Part shown: positions 1-9,820 of the stretch, in pieces
Numbering within the stretch: the first letter of the stretch is position 1
How the letters are laid out: every line of letters begins with the position of its first letter
Source: Cyanophora paradoxa
Lineage: Eukaryota > Glaucocystophyceae > Cyanophorales > Cyanophoraceae
NCBI GenBank assembly: GCA_004431415.1
Contig: QPMI01000439.1
Coordinates: 434,001 to 498,000, forward strand
Reading direction: 5' to 3'
DNA: 64,000 bases
Position numbers and translations under genes: made by a program
Notes under the pieces: model-generated
Seen by the model: the letters and a program-made list of their open reading frames with translations, nothing else
Databases searched by the model: none
What the model was told of the DNA's origin: nothing

Positions 1-1700
1 CCGACGAATTTGAACCAATCCAATTTATTTTTATATTTCAATGGCAGGAAGCTGCAGTACAAAAAGCAGGCGGACCATGCCCTGGGAGATAGACCGTTTC
101 TGGAACCGGACGGCCGCCTGAAACGCACTCCAAGCGTCCTGGCACGTTGCGGGCTCGCCGCAAGCGCCCCACTGCGACAAAGAAATGAACGAAAGAAAAG
201 AGTTTTTCACATTATATATCGCACCGTCGCCAGGATGACGAGCCCCTCTTCGCTCGCGAGCGCCCCGCGGACGACGCCCCGTCCCTCGTCGATGAGGGCC
301 GTCGCCAGGTCCACGGCGTCGTGCAGGCGGCGGCGCGAACTCTGCGCGCAGTGCCGCTGGATCGATCCGGGATCCTTTGAAAGTACACAGCGCATGCAAA
401 TGCTAGCGAAACGAATTTCGAACCTCCCGGAAGGCGTCATCGGTCGACTCCAGGCCGTTTTCCGAGAAGCAGGTGATGTGCAGGCAAGCGCATACCACCT
501 TTCGCAGCCCGCAAGTAGGCCTACGGACGCGTACGTCGACGTGCAAATGTTGAGGAATTTAAATTTACACAACAAACGCATTCAGCTGGAGGGACGCACC
601 ACTCTCCGCTCTCCTCCATCGCGCGAAGGTCGCGCGGCAGCGCTTGGATGATGGAACGTCGCTCGAGTTCGTTTTCGGCCTCGGAAGCCGAAGCCGATCG
701 CGATCGCGAGGAGGCACCGGCGCCAAACTTCGAGTCCTTTTGATCGTCGCCTACACTCAGCGGCAGGACGCGCGAGCCGTGCCTGAACGAGGCCCGGACC
801 GCCTTGAGCGCGTCGATTACGAGGCTCCTCCGTCGCGTCGACACGCCGGCCGAGGCATTCGAATTCGACAGCGACCAGCGCGGCGTGCTGGACGGGCCGT
901 GGCCAGGCTCGGCGCCGGCGCCGGCGCCGGCCGCGAGCTGCGGCATCTTGAAGAGGGCGTAGCCGTCGTGGTAGCGGACCCCGCCACTCCCTCCCATAGC
1001 GACGAGGCCATTGTCGGCGATTCGGGCCACCTGCCATGGCCACGAGTAATGAGAAATGTATGAGGGGCGAGTGATCATGATGATGGCGAGCTCGAGGGCG
1101 CCGGGACTCGGACCTCGGGTGCGAGGCAGAGGCAGCGCTGGCTGTGGTTCTGGACGAGGGCCGCGCACCGAGCCAACCGGGGCACGAAGCCGCCGATCAC
1201 AGCCACGCGGTTCGGCCCCAACGGAAGCGGGATGAGCTCCCCGGCCGCAATGGAGATTCTGCACGCAAGAAAGACAAATCAGACGTCCTTCCCAGTGAAT
1301 TATAATGAATACATTCCTATTAATATCTCGTGCAACCGAGTCGAACCGACGCACTTGAACTCCAACTGCACGTGTGCTTCTCCTGGAATCTCTAGATCGT
1401 GTTCAGGGCCGCTTGTTGGCGTGCCCACGCTTTCGGACAGAAGTGCGACCGCGAATCGCGTCGCGGTCCGGCAGGCCTCGTCCCGAGGGTCCGCCTGCGC
1501 CTGCACCCTCGCGTCGTCTGTGCTCGGGTAGAAACAGACCCACACAGCGTCGCCTGCTTGCGATGTGAAACAGGCTCTCAGCTGCAGATAATACAATATT
1601 GATGGAATAAAAAAAGCTGAGCTTGCCAAGGATTGATTGGACGTCGCCACCGAAAGATCTCGCGCATCGCACTATGGCTCCGGCACCAATTCGGACGCTG
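1..1700 (-). CDS. Unidentified multi-exon protein gene, 3' part runs off the left edge
   Basis: Read on the minus strand, consecutive open segments are bounded by good splice signals: about 1553-1355, 1258-1169, 1030-600, 498-424, 341-225 and 138 to about 49. Acceptors are CAG or AAG, donors GTGCG or GTTCG, and the introns are short (about 80-110 nt). Recognisable peptide stretches include VWVCFYPSTDDARVQ, ELIPLPLGPNRVAVIGGF, GLVAMGGSGGVRYHDGYALF and LHDAVDLATALIDEGRG. The 1030-600 exon has a serine/arginine-rich tail, which suggests a disordered linker. More coding sequence may lie upstream (about 1600-2160, glycine-rich), but its boundaries are unclear. I do not recognise the family. Splice pattern and protein-like composition support a real gene; exact boundaries are inferred. 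Confidence 0.5.
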
Positions 1701-2199
1701 CGTACGCCAAAGCCGGCCTGTGCGTTGCCTCCCCCGAAAACCGTGCCTGCGCCTCCAGAGCAGATTCTGACGAGAACGACGGCGCCAACGCCCGGGGGGG
1801 CCGATCGGGATCGCGACGCTGCCTGGCCATGCATATGGACCGACGCCGTGTGCAATCGCGATCGGCTGCCGGCGCCGCCAGCGCCGCCAGCGCGAAACAG
1901 GCGCTCGAAATGGGAGCAAAGGCCCCATCCCGGCTGGTTGGACCAGCAGAGACGATTCTGCAGCTGGCCCCGGGCCAGCGGACGCGACAGCGTCGCAATC
2001 AACGGGCGTGGGCTGTCGACGGCGGCTTGGACGTGGTCCCGTCCGCCGGCCGCGGCTGCAGCCGTACGCGTGGCGTCGAAACTGCCTCTCTCTGCCCCCG
2101 ACTGCCCCCCGGCATTCGAATTCGCGAGGACATGTGTATGTGTACATGTGATGGTTGTCATTGTAAACCTGCATGCAGCTGATCACTGAGTCATGACGA

Positions 2200-3003
2200 T
2201 GACTCGAGCTCGGTGAGCATTTATATGCACCCTAGGGCTGCACATATATACGTATGCATACTGATTTATATATAAAGCATGCGCAGACGAACCGGAAGTA
2301 CGAGGGGGAGGTTCAGCTGCAGCGCGTTTGAGTTTGTATGTACGCGTGCATATGCATGTGTGTCACAGTGTGTGCGTATACATGTACATTATACGTGTAT
2401 GTCTGCGGATGCGGCACCAGGACGGCCGACGCCGGCGCCGCGGCCGCGATCGATATATAATATATAGATATATATGTCGTGAGGCCGCGAGCTTTCAAGT
2501 TTGCGCGCGAAGCTGTTTATACGAATATCCGCGGCCGCTGCGCATTCGAATTCACAGATGCGGGTGCGCTGCAGCTGGCCATGGCGATGTTCACGATGTC
2601 GATCCGCATGCGCATGCGCATTACGCGTGCGCGTACCGTACGGCGGCGGCGGCGGCCGTCGGACCTATCATAGTATATATTTCCCGTGCTAGCGTACTAG
2701 GCTAGTAGCTATACATTGCTAAACGTATGATGTATACAGAGTCATATTACAGACTCTAGATCTACCGTAGTACGATGCCGAGACGACCGCGCCAGCAAGC
2801 TCACTGAGTCAGGCGGCGAGTCACTGCCAAGCAGTGCCAACTGTGCCAACTGTGCGGCGAGTCTGTGCCATGCTGCCCATGCACTGCGGCACTGCGGCAC
2901 TGCGGAGTCTGCGGCACTCAGTGACTAGTACCGGTACTCAGTGACTGGCAGTCTGGCACTAGTACTGCAGCTGCGACCGTCGGACATGCGCACGGCCGCG
3001 TAG
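2200..3003. other. Intergenic low-complexity stretch
   Basis: No gene seen. The stretch holds TA-rich microsatellite (2245-2275, 2450-2475), alternating purine-pyrimidine runs such as GCATGCGCATGCGC near 2606-2620, and clusters of short direct repeats (CACTGCGG, CAGTGACT, GTGCCAACT) at about 2815-2960. It lies upstream of the minus-strand gene at 1-1700, so part of it may be that gene's promoter. No defined promoter element can be assigned. Confidence 0.4.
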
Positions 3004-3237
3004 TACCGTGTAATACTTATTTACTGCGCCACAAATTACTGCGTTCCAAATTTTCTGCGCCGGTAGGCGCTTTACTGCGCTACCAAATTACTGCGTTCCA
3101 TCGGCCTCGAAAATGCATTATTTGTTAGCAAAGGGGGTATTACTGCGCTTCCAAATTACTGCGTTCTAAAAATTTTGAGCGCAGTAATATGGTAGCGCAG
3201 TAGTTATGTCGGCGCGGTAATTAAGTATTACACGGTA
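3004..3237. mobile_element. Short inverted-repeat element (MITE-like), family 1
   Basis: The two ends form a terminal inverted repeat of 27 bp with two mismatches: 3004-3030 begins TACCGTGTAATACTT and 3211-3237 ends AAGTATTACACGGTA. The outermost TA on each side could be a TA target duplication, as in Tc1/mariner-type MITEs. The 234-bp body has repeated TACTGCG and AAATTACTGCGTTC blocks and no coding potential. A partial relative lies at about 4015-4195. Confidence 0.6.
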
Positions 3238-3739
3238 GGTCCGGTAGACTGCGGTAGTACCGGTAGCCTAGTAGGTCCGGACCGTCCGGTACCCGGCCCG
3301 GTGACCCGGGCCACCCGGCGCCGCGCACGGTGGCGGTGATTCGCCGGTGAATTCGAATCGCGGGTGAATCGCCAGTGATTCCTGTGAAGCGACTCTTCAC
3401 AGTGTTTTTAGTGTTGATCGGCGGACCGACGTCGACGCCGGTTTCTCGAGTTTTTTTCCCTTCGAGGTTTCGAATCGCGTAGCGAAAAAAACGAGGATTC
3501 GGCTCCGACTCCTCCGAGCCACCGACGTCCGACGGTCAACTCCGGAGGCTCGGTTCCCGGCGGGGCCCGATCGCGAACAATGACGAACATTGGTCGGATC
3601 ATGATCATCGGATGTGCCACCACTGCGCATGCCACGTGCACGGTGCACGGTGCCCAGTGCCCACTGCCCAGTGCCCAATACCGTGTAACGGTGTAAGTAC
3701 GGTGTAAGTTAACCGTGTAATTAAGTACACTTATTTACG
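3238..3739. other. Intergenic, no gene seen
   Basis: GC-rich unique sequence between two MITE-like elements. It contains short palindromic runs (CCGGTACCCGGCCCGGTGACCC near 3280-3310, partly self-complementary) and, near 3680-3735, several TACGGTGTAAG/ACCGTGTAA blocks resembling the ends of the flanking elements. These may be fragments of further copies. No supported gene. Confidence 0.3.
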
Positions 3740-4014
3740 TACCGTAAAACACTTAAGTAATGCGCCGGTAAGTAATGCGTTTTTGGACCCGAACCCCCAG
3801 TACGGTTCATTATGCGCCCCCGAATTAATGCGTTTTGAAGCCTTCTGGCTGCATGAGGGGGGTACATACCGCAGTTTTCTTAGCGCCGGCTTAGCGCTTG
3901 GATATTAATGCGCCCCCAAATTAATGCGTTTTGCCAGCGGAAAACGCATTATTTCGGGACCGCATTACTTAAGTCACAAGTTAAGTGCCCGCATTACTTA
4001 AGTGTTTTACGGTA
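3740..4014. mobile_element. Short inverted-repeat element (MITE-like), family 2
   Basis: A perfect 25-bp terminal inverted repeat is visible: 3740-3764 (TACCGTAAAACACTT then AAGTAATGCG) and 3990-4014 (its exact reverse complement). The internal sequence repeats AAGTAATGCG and TTAATGCGCCCCC-type motifs in both orientations and has no open frame of note. The 275-bp length, perfect ends and lack of coding capacity fit a recently active non-autonomous DNA transposon. Confidence 0.65.
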
Positions 4015-4195
4015 TACTGCGCCACAGCACCTTGGGGGCCGCAGCATCGCGATCGGCCTCGAAAATATATTATTTGTTAGCAAAGGGGGTAATATTTAAT
4101 ACTGCGCTACCAAATTACTGCGTTCTAAAATTTTTGAGCGCAGTGCCACGGTGATATGGTAGCGCACGGCGCAGTACAGTGTACGTATACGTAGT
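4015..4195. repeat. Degenerate partial copy of the family 1 element
   Basis: The stretch shares blocks with 3100-3200: TCGGCCTCGAAAAT, ATTATTTGTTAGCAAAGGGG, CCAAATTACTGCGTTCTAA and TTTTTGAGCGCAGT. It directly abuts the right end of the family 2 element, so family 2 probably inserted into or beside it. The terminal inverted repeats of family 1 are not complete here. Confidence 0.5.
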
Positions 4196-4214
4196 AGTTA
4201 CACGAACTGCCCAT

Positions 4215-4625
4215 CAGTGTTGCTGAAATTTTATTATCCCAAAATGCCCTGTAAATTTTCAGTAAACTTTCGAAAACTTTCAGCAAATGTATCTTTGCCG
4301 TTCTTTCAGTAAATGAGGTGCAGATGTATCTTTGCCGTTCTTTTCACGTTGGGGAGGGGGGTACGGTTCCTGAAAAATGCATACTCTGGTCTCTTGACAC
4401 CAGCAGAGACCGCCAGAATGTGTGGCCCTCGTTTATGGCCCTCGTTTCGACGGATTTGACCCTCGTTTATGGCGTGAAACGCCCCCAGAATGGCCTCTTC
4501 AACGGTACCCCCCTTACAAATTTATTGAAAGTTTTCATTGCTCATTTTGGAGGTGAAAATTTACTGAAAATTTACATGAAAATTTTCAAGTTGAAAGTTT
4601 GGAAAGTGAAAGTTTAGCATCACTG
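4215..4625. mobile_element. Non-autonomous hAT-like DNA transposon
   Basis: The element starts CAGTGTTGCTGAAATTTT at 4215 and ends with the imperfect inverse, ...AGCATCACTG, at 4625. It is flanked by a perfect 8-bp direct repeat CTGCCCAT at 4207-4214 and 4626-4633. An 8-bp target duplication with CAGTG ends is the usual signature of the hAT superfamily. The 411-bp interior has short direct repeats (GTATCTTTGCCGTTCTTT twice; CCCTCGTTTATGGC twice) and no transposase, so it would need a transposase supplied in trans. Confidence 0.75.
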
Positions 4626-4796
4626 CTGCCCATGGCCACGTGCTTTGCACTGCCGCAGTGCATGCGCGCAGGCTGCAGCCTGTATGCGCAGCTGCCCACT
4701 GCACGCGCGGCAGTGCCCGCTGCCCACTGCCCACTACATAGCGATACCGGTACGTACACATACCAAATGTGATAAGCAGGCTATAAATAGCTATAG

Positions 4797-7700
4797 CTAG
4801 CGGGGGCCGGCGCCGACGAGGAGGGCCGCCGCCTCTAGATCTTCGATCTCGAGCTGGTCCTCCCCCACGGCCACGACGGGTACCGCGGCCGCGAGCTCGG
4901 GGGCCCGCCTCTCCAGCTCCTTGAGCTTCACCTGCGTAAGATTCGAGTCAGCCTGGCAGTAACTATGTGTATATATACTGCTCTAATTCTAGTTACTGTA
5001 TAGTCTATACCGTAACTACTAGGCTATACCGTAGTACGTCAGTTCGAGAGCGTGAAGCTTAAGTCTAAGTGCGGCGGTTCGGGTTCGAACCGGGGTGGGG
5101 CCCTCCGCCTTCATGATCAGGTCGTCGCCCGAGAGCGAGGGCGCCACGCGGCAGGCCCCAGCGCGGGAGGGCCCGAGGGCGGCGCCGGCATCGGGGAGGC
5201 GTATGTCGATGTCGAGTTGGTCGTCGGGAGAGGCGACGGGCTCGTCCTGCGGACGCCGCCGTCAGCGGACTCCCGGGAGTTCCCCGCCCGATCCAGATCC
5301 AGACTCCAGAGCGAGGCTGACTCCCGGCAGGGAAAGCGACCTCGCAGCGGGAAGCTAAGCATGGCTCTCAAAGACAGCGAAACCGCTCATCGGTTCCCTT
5401 GAAACCGCTCATTGGTTCCCTTATAATTATAAAAAGGCAGGCGCCGGCTTGCGCCCTGGGCTCTTTCTCGTCCTTATCTCGGTCCCGGCCAATCTAGATC
5501 TCAACGGCGCGCCGGTCGCCGCCGGAGGCAAGGCGGGGCGGGGGAGGAGCGCGAGGTCGATATATGTCGGGTCCGCGCCCTATATATAGCTATATATAGC
5601 TCGGCCCATCTAGATCTCAACGTTAACGGCGCGCCGGTCGCCGCCGGAGGCGAGGCGGGGGAGGAGCGCGAGGTCGCCGCTTTTTAGGTGAGAAAGGCAG
5701 TGGATAGGATCGAGAGCACTGACCGCGCCAGCGGAGGCGGGCGGCGGTACCGGTGTCCCCTCTAATATAATAGGCGCCCCGGACCGGAGATCTAATAGAG
5801 CGCGCATGCGCATGCGCAGCGCCGGTGCCGGAGGCGATCTAGACTAGATCTAGATCTAGACTAGACGCGAGCCCGAGCTCCAGGCGCGGTCGACGGCGCA
5901 CCGGCCGCCGCCGCCGGTGCCGGAGGCGATCTAGACTAGATCTAGATCTGGACTCAGCCGTTCTAGATCTAGACTAGACGCGAGCCGGAGCTCCAGGCGT
6001 CTAGACGAGGACCGCTCAGCGGCTCTGGATCCCGGACTAAACTCGAGCTCGCCCTCCATAATATATGTCGGGCGCCCGGCCGGCGCCCTATAGCTATAGC
6101 TATATATATATATAGCGCCCTAGTACGGTTTTGGGCCCGGCGAAACGGCACCGGCGCACCGGTCGCCGGTGCCGGAGGCGAGGCGAGCGAGGAGGTCTGC
6201 CGAGGCCAGCAGCATGCTCCCCTTCCTCTGCGCGCGGGGCGGCCGACGTCGTCGACGTCAGCGTCGCTCGAGCACAAAACGTTCTACATCTCGCGATCGG
6301 TTCGCTGCTTGTCTAAGCCTTCGAGTTCATGATAAGGTTCGACGCTTGTTGAAGCCTTAATTAACGGTAATGACAATGATATCGATCTTGTTTGCCAAGT
6401 TGGGCAAGAAGCTTAAGGGGGCCCAAGGAGGAAGCTCAAGCTCGCTCGCCTGCAGAACGCCGCGGGCGCGCTCGGCGGGCTTCAGAGCCGCCGGGTTCGC
6501 CTTCTTCAGCGCCTCCGCCTGCGGCCCGTGCCCGTCCGTCATTGGCATCGAACTCGAGGCCCCGAACTATGGGGCAGCCCCAAAGCTTTAAGCTTGTGTA
6601 GCGATATCGATACATATATAGAGATAATAACTCAAAAGTATGATCCGTAATGTTAGGTCCGGATCCGGGTAGCGCTAGCTTAGCGCTCGCTTAGCGCTCG
6701 CTCGCCTGCTCGGTCGCGGCGACGATGCGCCCGACCGCCTCGTTCAGCTTGCCGAGCGTCGCCCCGACAGAATCTGAGGGGGACAAGCTAAAGGTGAGCG
6801 GAGTCGAAGACCGAACTTTCGATCCAAGCTTGAAGCATCTTCCGAGTTTAATTATAATTTCAAGCATCTCCAAGCTTAAACATCTTCTAATCTATAATTA
6901 TATAAGGTTCGAGCATCTCGTCATCTCGTACGATTATGGCGGTGACGGCGATCATGAGCGGAGATTAGATCAAAGACCGAACTTCGGATCCAAGCTTAAA
7001 TTAAACATCCTCTTCTAATTATATAAGTCTCAAGCATCCCATCATCTCGAACGGATATAAATAGATGTATGCGTGCCTGCTTCTCGGTGCTGCGGGCCCA
7101 CAGGTCCAGCGTCGTGTGCCGCGCGTCCGCGAAGCTGTCCATCCCTGTACCCCCGGCCCCGGACCCGGTCCGCGCGCGAGTTGGGTACAGGGGGATACAA
7201 GGATAGGAAAGGCGGGTACAACGCCGACGTCGACGGCGCCGCTGGCGCATGCGCACCGTCCGGCAGCATGGGAGAGAATCGGTAGAACTGGGGGGGGGGG
7301 GGGGGGGGGTAGCGTCAGATAGCGCCCCGTACCCCCGGCTTCCAGAGGAGGGGTACGGGTGTGGTGCGCACGTTGTCCCTCAGGATCGAATCCATCATCT
7401 GGTTGGTCATGTCGCTGCTGCCGTCCATGATGCAGCTGCGCGCCGGTGCGGGGGGGGGGGGGGGTACGCGGGCGTGAGCTTGAGATCGGGTCGGGGGTTA
7501 CGCAGCCGGGGCCGTTACTCGAGCATGGGGTGGATCCACCTGCGGAGGAACGGTCAGCAGCGACTTGGCCAATTGGGCTGCTGGTACATAGGGAAGGGGG
7601 GGGGGGGGGGCGGGGGGGGGAGGGGGGGAGGGGGTGGAGGGGGTGCCGAGGGGGCTGCGCTCACTTGAGCAGACTCCACTTGGATACCGCGTCGTGGTGG

Positions 7701-9274
7701 TAGGGGGTATCGCAGCTGCGCGGCGGTACGCGTCAGCCCGGACCGACTACGGGGTGGGTCGATTCCGAAGCGCACTTTCCAGTACCCAACGACACAACCA
7801 CGATCTCGCGCCCTGCGCAGCCCAAAGGCCGATGTAAGCTCGGGGAGATGGGTACCGGTGGAGGGGTTTCAAGCATCGACGGGCTTACCGGGGTACAGCT
7901 TCGACGCCTCGAACCAGCCGACTGGGGGGGTACGCGCATGCGTATGCACGGTCAGAGGAGGAGAGGCGCGGGGGTACGCGCCGCTCACGGAGGGCAGGGT
8001 TGTTCGCCTGCAAGATGCGGGCTACAGCATCAAACATCGATGTACCCCAAATGCGGGCAATACCGCGCGCACCACCATGCCCCCGTCCACAAAAGTCGAG
8101 TACCCCCTCTGCCGGTAGACCAGCGGCATCTTGATCTTGTGGGGGGGAAGGAACCCGGGCGCCGCGGTTGTCGCCTGCGCGGGCACACCTCGGGTTCGAA
8201 TCCAGGCAGGTCTGTTCAAGACGACTTTGAAGCATTCCGCGTACCCTCCCGACGTCGTAGAGGGTATGATCGTGCGTGTCGGGAAACTCCTTTGCGCGCC
8301 TGCACCGAAAGGAAGGGCCGGCGCCCCGCGATAAGATATCCGTACCCCATCGAGCGTTCCCCCCTGCCCTGCCCCGGTACCCCCACCTGCTCTTGAAGTA
8401 GTGTGGTTCGCGCTGCTCGAGGTTGTAGGAAACGACCTGCGGGGGTACAGGCACCTGAGCCGCCTGGGATCGGGGGTACGCTGTTCCCGCGCACCAGCAC
8501 ATCCGTGACGCAGTCCGAGAGCTTCAGGTCGGTTCCGAAGAGGCCCTTCATGAATCCGTGTACCCCCTTCTCGCCTGCGCGGGGCGGCCGGGGCTGAGGG
8601 TGTGTGTGAAGACACGGGGGTATCGCTGCGCACCGTACACAGAGCCGCCGCGAAGCTGCCGAAGCAGCCGCTGGGCACGACTTCGCGGGCGCGGGAAGAC
8701 TTTGTGGCCCCTGCACGACCCATCTTGAGCACGGCGGCAGAGCCGCTGGCCTAGAACACCTAACAGCGGCGCAGCGCACACCGATCATAGAGCATCTGGA
8801 TCTGCGGGGCGCGGGGGACGCTCGGCTCAGTGGTTTTGAAGCGATAGTTAGCTAGCCAAGGGTGCGCACGTGTTTCTCGACGTCGCCCACGTACTTGCCG
8901 TCCTTGTCCTGCGCACGCGAGGCGGGGCCGCGGGCTCAAGACTCGATGACGCAGCGAGCTCGCTGCGAGGGAGCAGCGCGCCTTGCACGTCAGGCCCAGC
9001 GCGGTGATTCCGCCGGCGCTCGTGCCCACAATCAGATCGAAGAGCTCCGCTATTGGCTGCGCTCGGGCGCCGGATCGGAGTCGGCCACCGGCTGATCTGG
9101 TGGAAGGCAATGGAAGCGAAGCGCGTCGCGCACCTTTTTGGCGCGTTTCTCGATGTACGAAAGCATCTTCAGGAGGCAGATGCCCCGGAGCCCGCCGCCG
9201 TCCAACGAGAGGACCCGGACGGGCGGGAGCGCGCCAGCGTCCGCGGCCGGGCCGGAGGCGGTCGCTTTATCCAT
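4797..9274 (-). CDS. Patatin-like phospholipase (host, many exons)
   Basis: Minus-strand exons give a patatin-family lipid acyl hydrolase. ATG at 9274 opens an exon with the glycine-rich oxyanion loop (RVLSLDGGGLRGICLLKM). An exon at about 9057 carries the nucleophile elbow LIVGTSAGGITALGL. Later exons encode KYVGDVEKH (about 8900), LKLSDCVTDVLV (about 8520), VVSYNLEQREPHYFKSR (about 8430), TTAAPGFLPPHKI then FVDGG (8188-8090, catalytic Asp in DGG), ANNPAL (about 8010) and VVVSLGTG (about 7800). C-terminal exons include MDGSSDMTNQMMDSILRDN (about 7430), LGKLNEAVGRIVAATEQ (about 6740) and LKKANPAALKPAERARG (about 6500). The two last exons, 5246-5091 and 4931-4797, join in frame and end LLVGAGPR-stop. 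The Ser-Asp dyad is complete. It is uncertain whether the exons below 6,600 belong to this gene or to a separate one. Confidence 0.65.
5490..6200. repeat. Intronic copies of an exon end with AGATCTAGA linkers
   Basis: The unit CGCCTCCGGCxxCGGCGACCGG and neighbouring sequence recurs at about 5510-5540, 5632-5660, 5818-5832, 5900-5930 and 6155-6185. Copies are separated by TCTAGATC-rich linkers and TATATA runs. Read on the minus strand, the 6155-6185 copy is the end of a plausible coding exon (SADLLARLASGTGD then a GTGCGC donor). The others look like copies of that exon end inside the downstream intron. Apart from this the stretch has no supported gene. Confidence 0.5.
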
Positions 9275-9820
9275 CGGGAATCAACGAATGCCGAACGATT
9301 CCGTGGCCGATCGCTGGCGCCTGCAGATACAGCCGAAAGGCGAGCTGCGCCGACAGCTCCGAGTCGGGCTCTACGCGATCCGCGGAGGCTCGATCTTTCT
9401 CCCCATGCCCACGCGCACTCTCTTTAGCGTTTCAAGGACACAAAGGCCCCACGGCAGGCGACTGGCGCTTGTCGGTTTTCGCCCGTCGAAGAGACAGTCG
9501 GATTCAATGGCTGGAGAAGGCGGTGAGGCCCTTAGCTCTACTATTAGAACGGGACTAGCTCCGCGCGTCGCTGCGTGCGCTCCGGGGACGCGCTTCTTTA
9601 GGTCGCACGCTCGCGTACCCCGTCAGTCGCGACCAACGCCGACCATCGACCTGCGATCCTGGCGTTCTCGGCTGGCGCCCGGGCGTTCTTCGGACGTCGC
9701 CCCGTCCCAGCGACCTTTACAGGCCACCGGCAAGCGCTCCGGTGCCCAGTCGGCGCGGCGAGGGCGCAGAGCACGGCATCGGCGCCCAGCGAGCGCACGC
9801 TGTCGGCCGGGCATCGGAAG
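9275..9820. promoter_or_regulatory. Divergent intergenic region between phospholipase and UV endonuclease genes
   Basis: The two start codons (9274 on minus, 9821 on plus) face away from each other with about 545 bp between them, so both promoters must lie here. The sequence is GC-rich, with no TATA-like element I can defend and no supported open frame. This assignment rests on gene orientation only. Confidence 0.35.

Noticed and set aside
8150-8215. Possible tRNA suggested by GGGTTCGAATCC at about 8192
   Set aside because: Only the T-arm motif is present. No matching acceptor stem, D-arm or anticodon arm can be paired around it. The same TTCGAA string is common in introns here.
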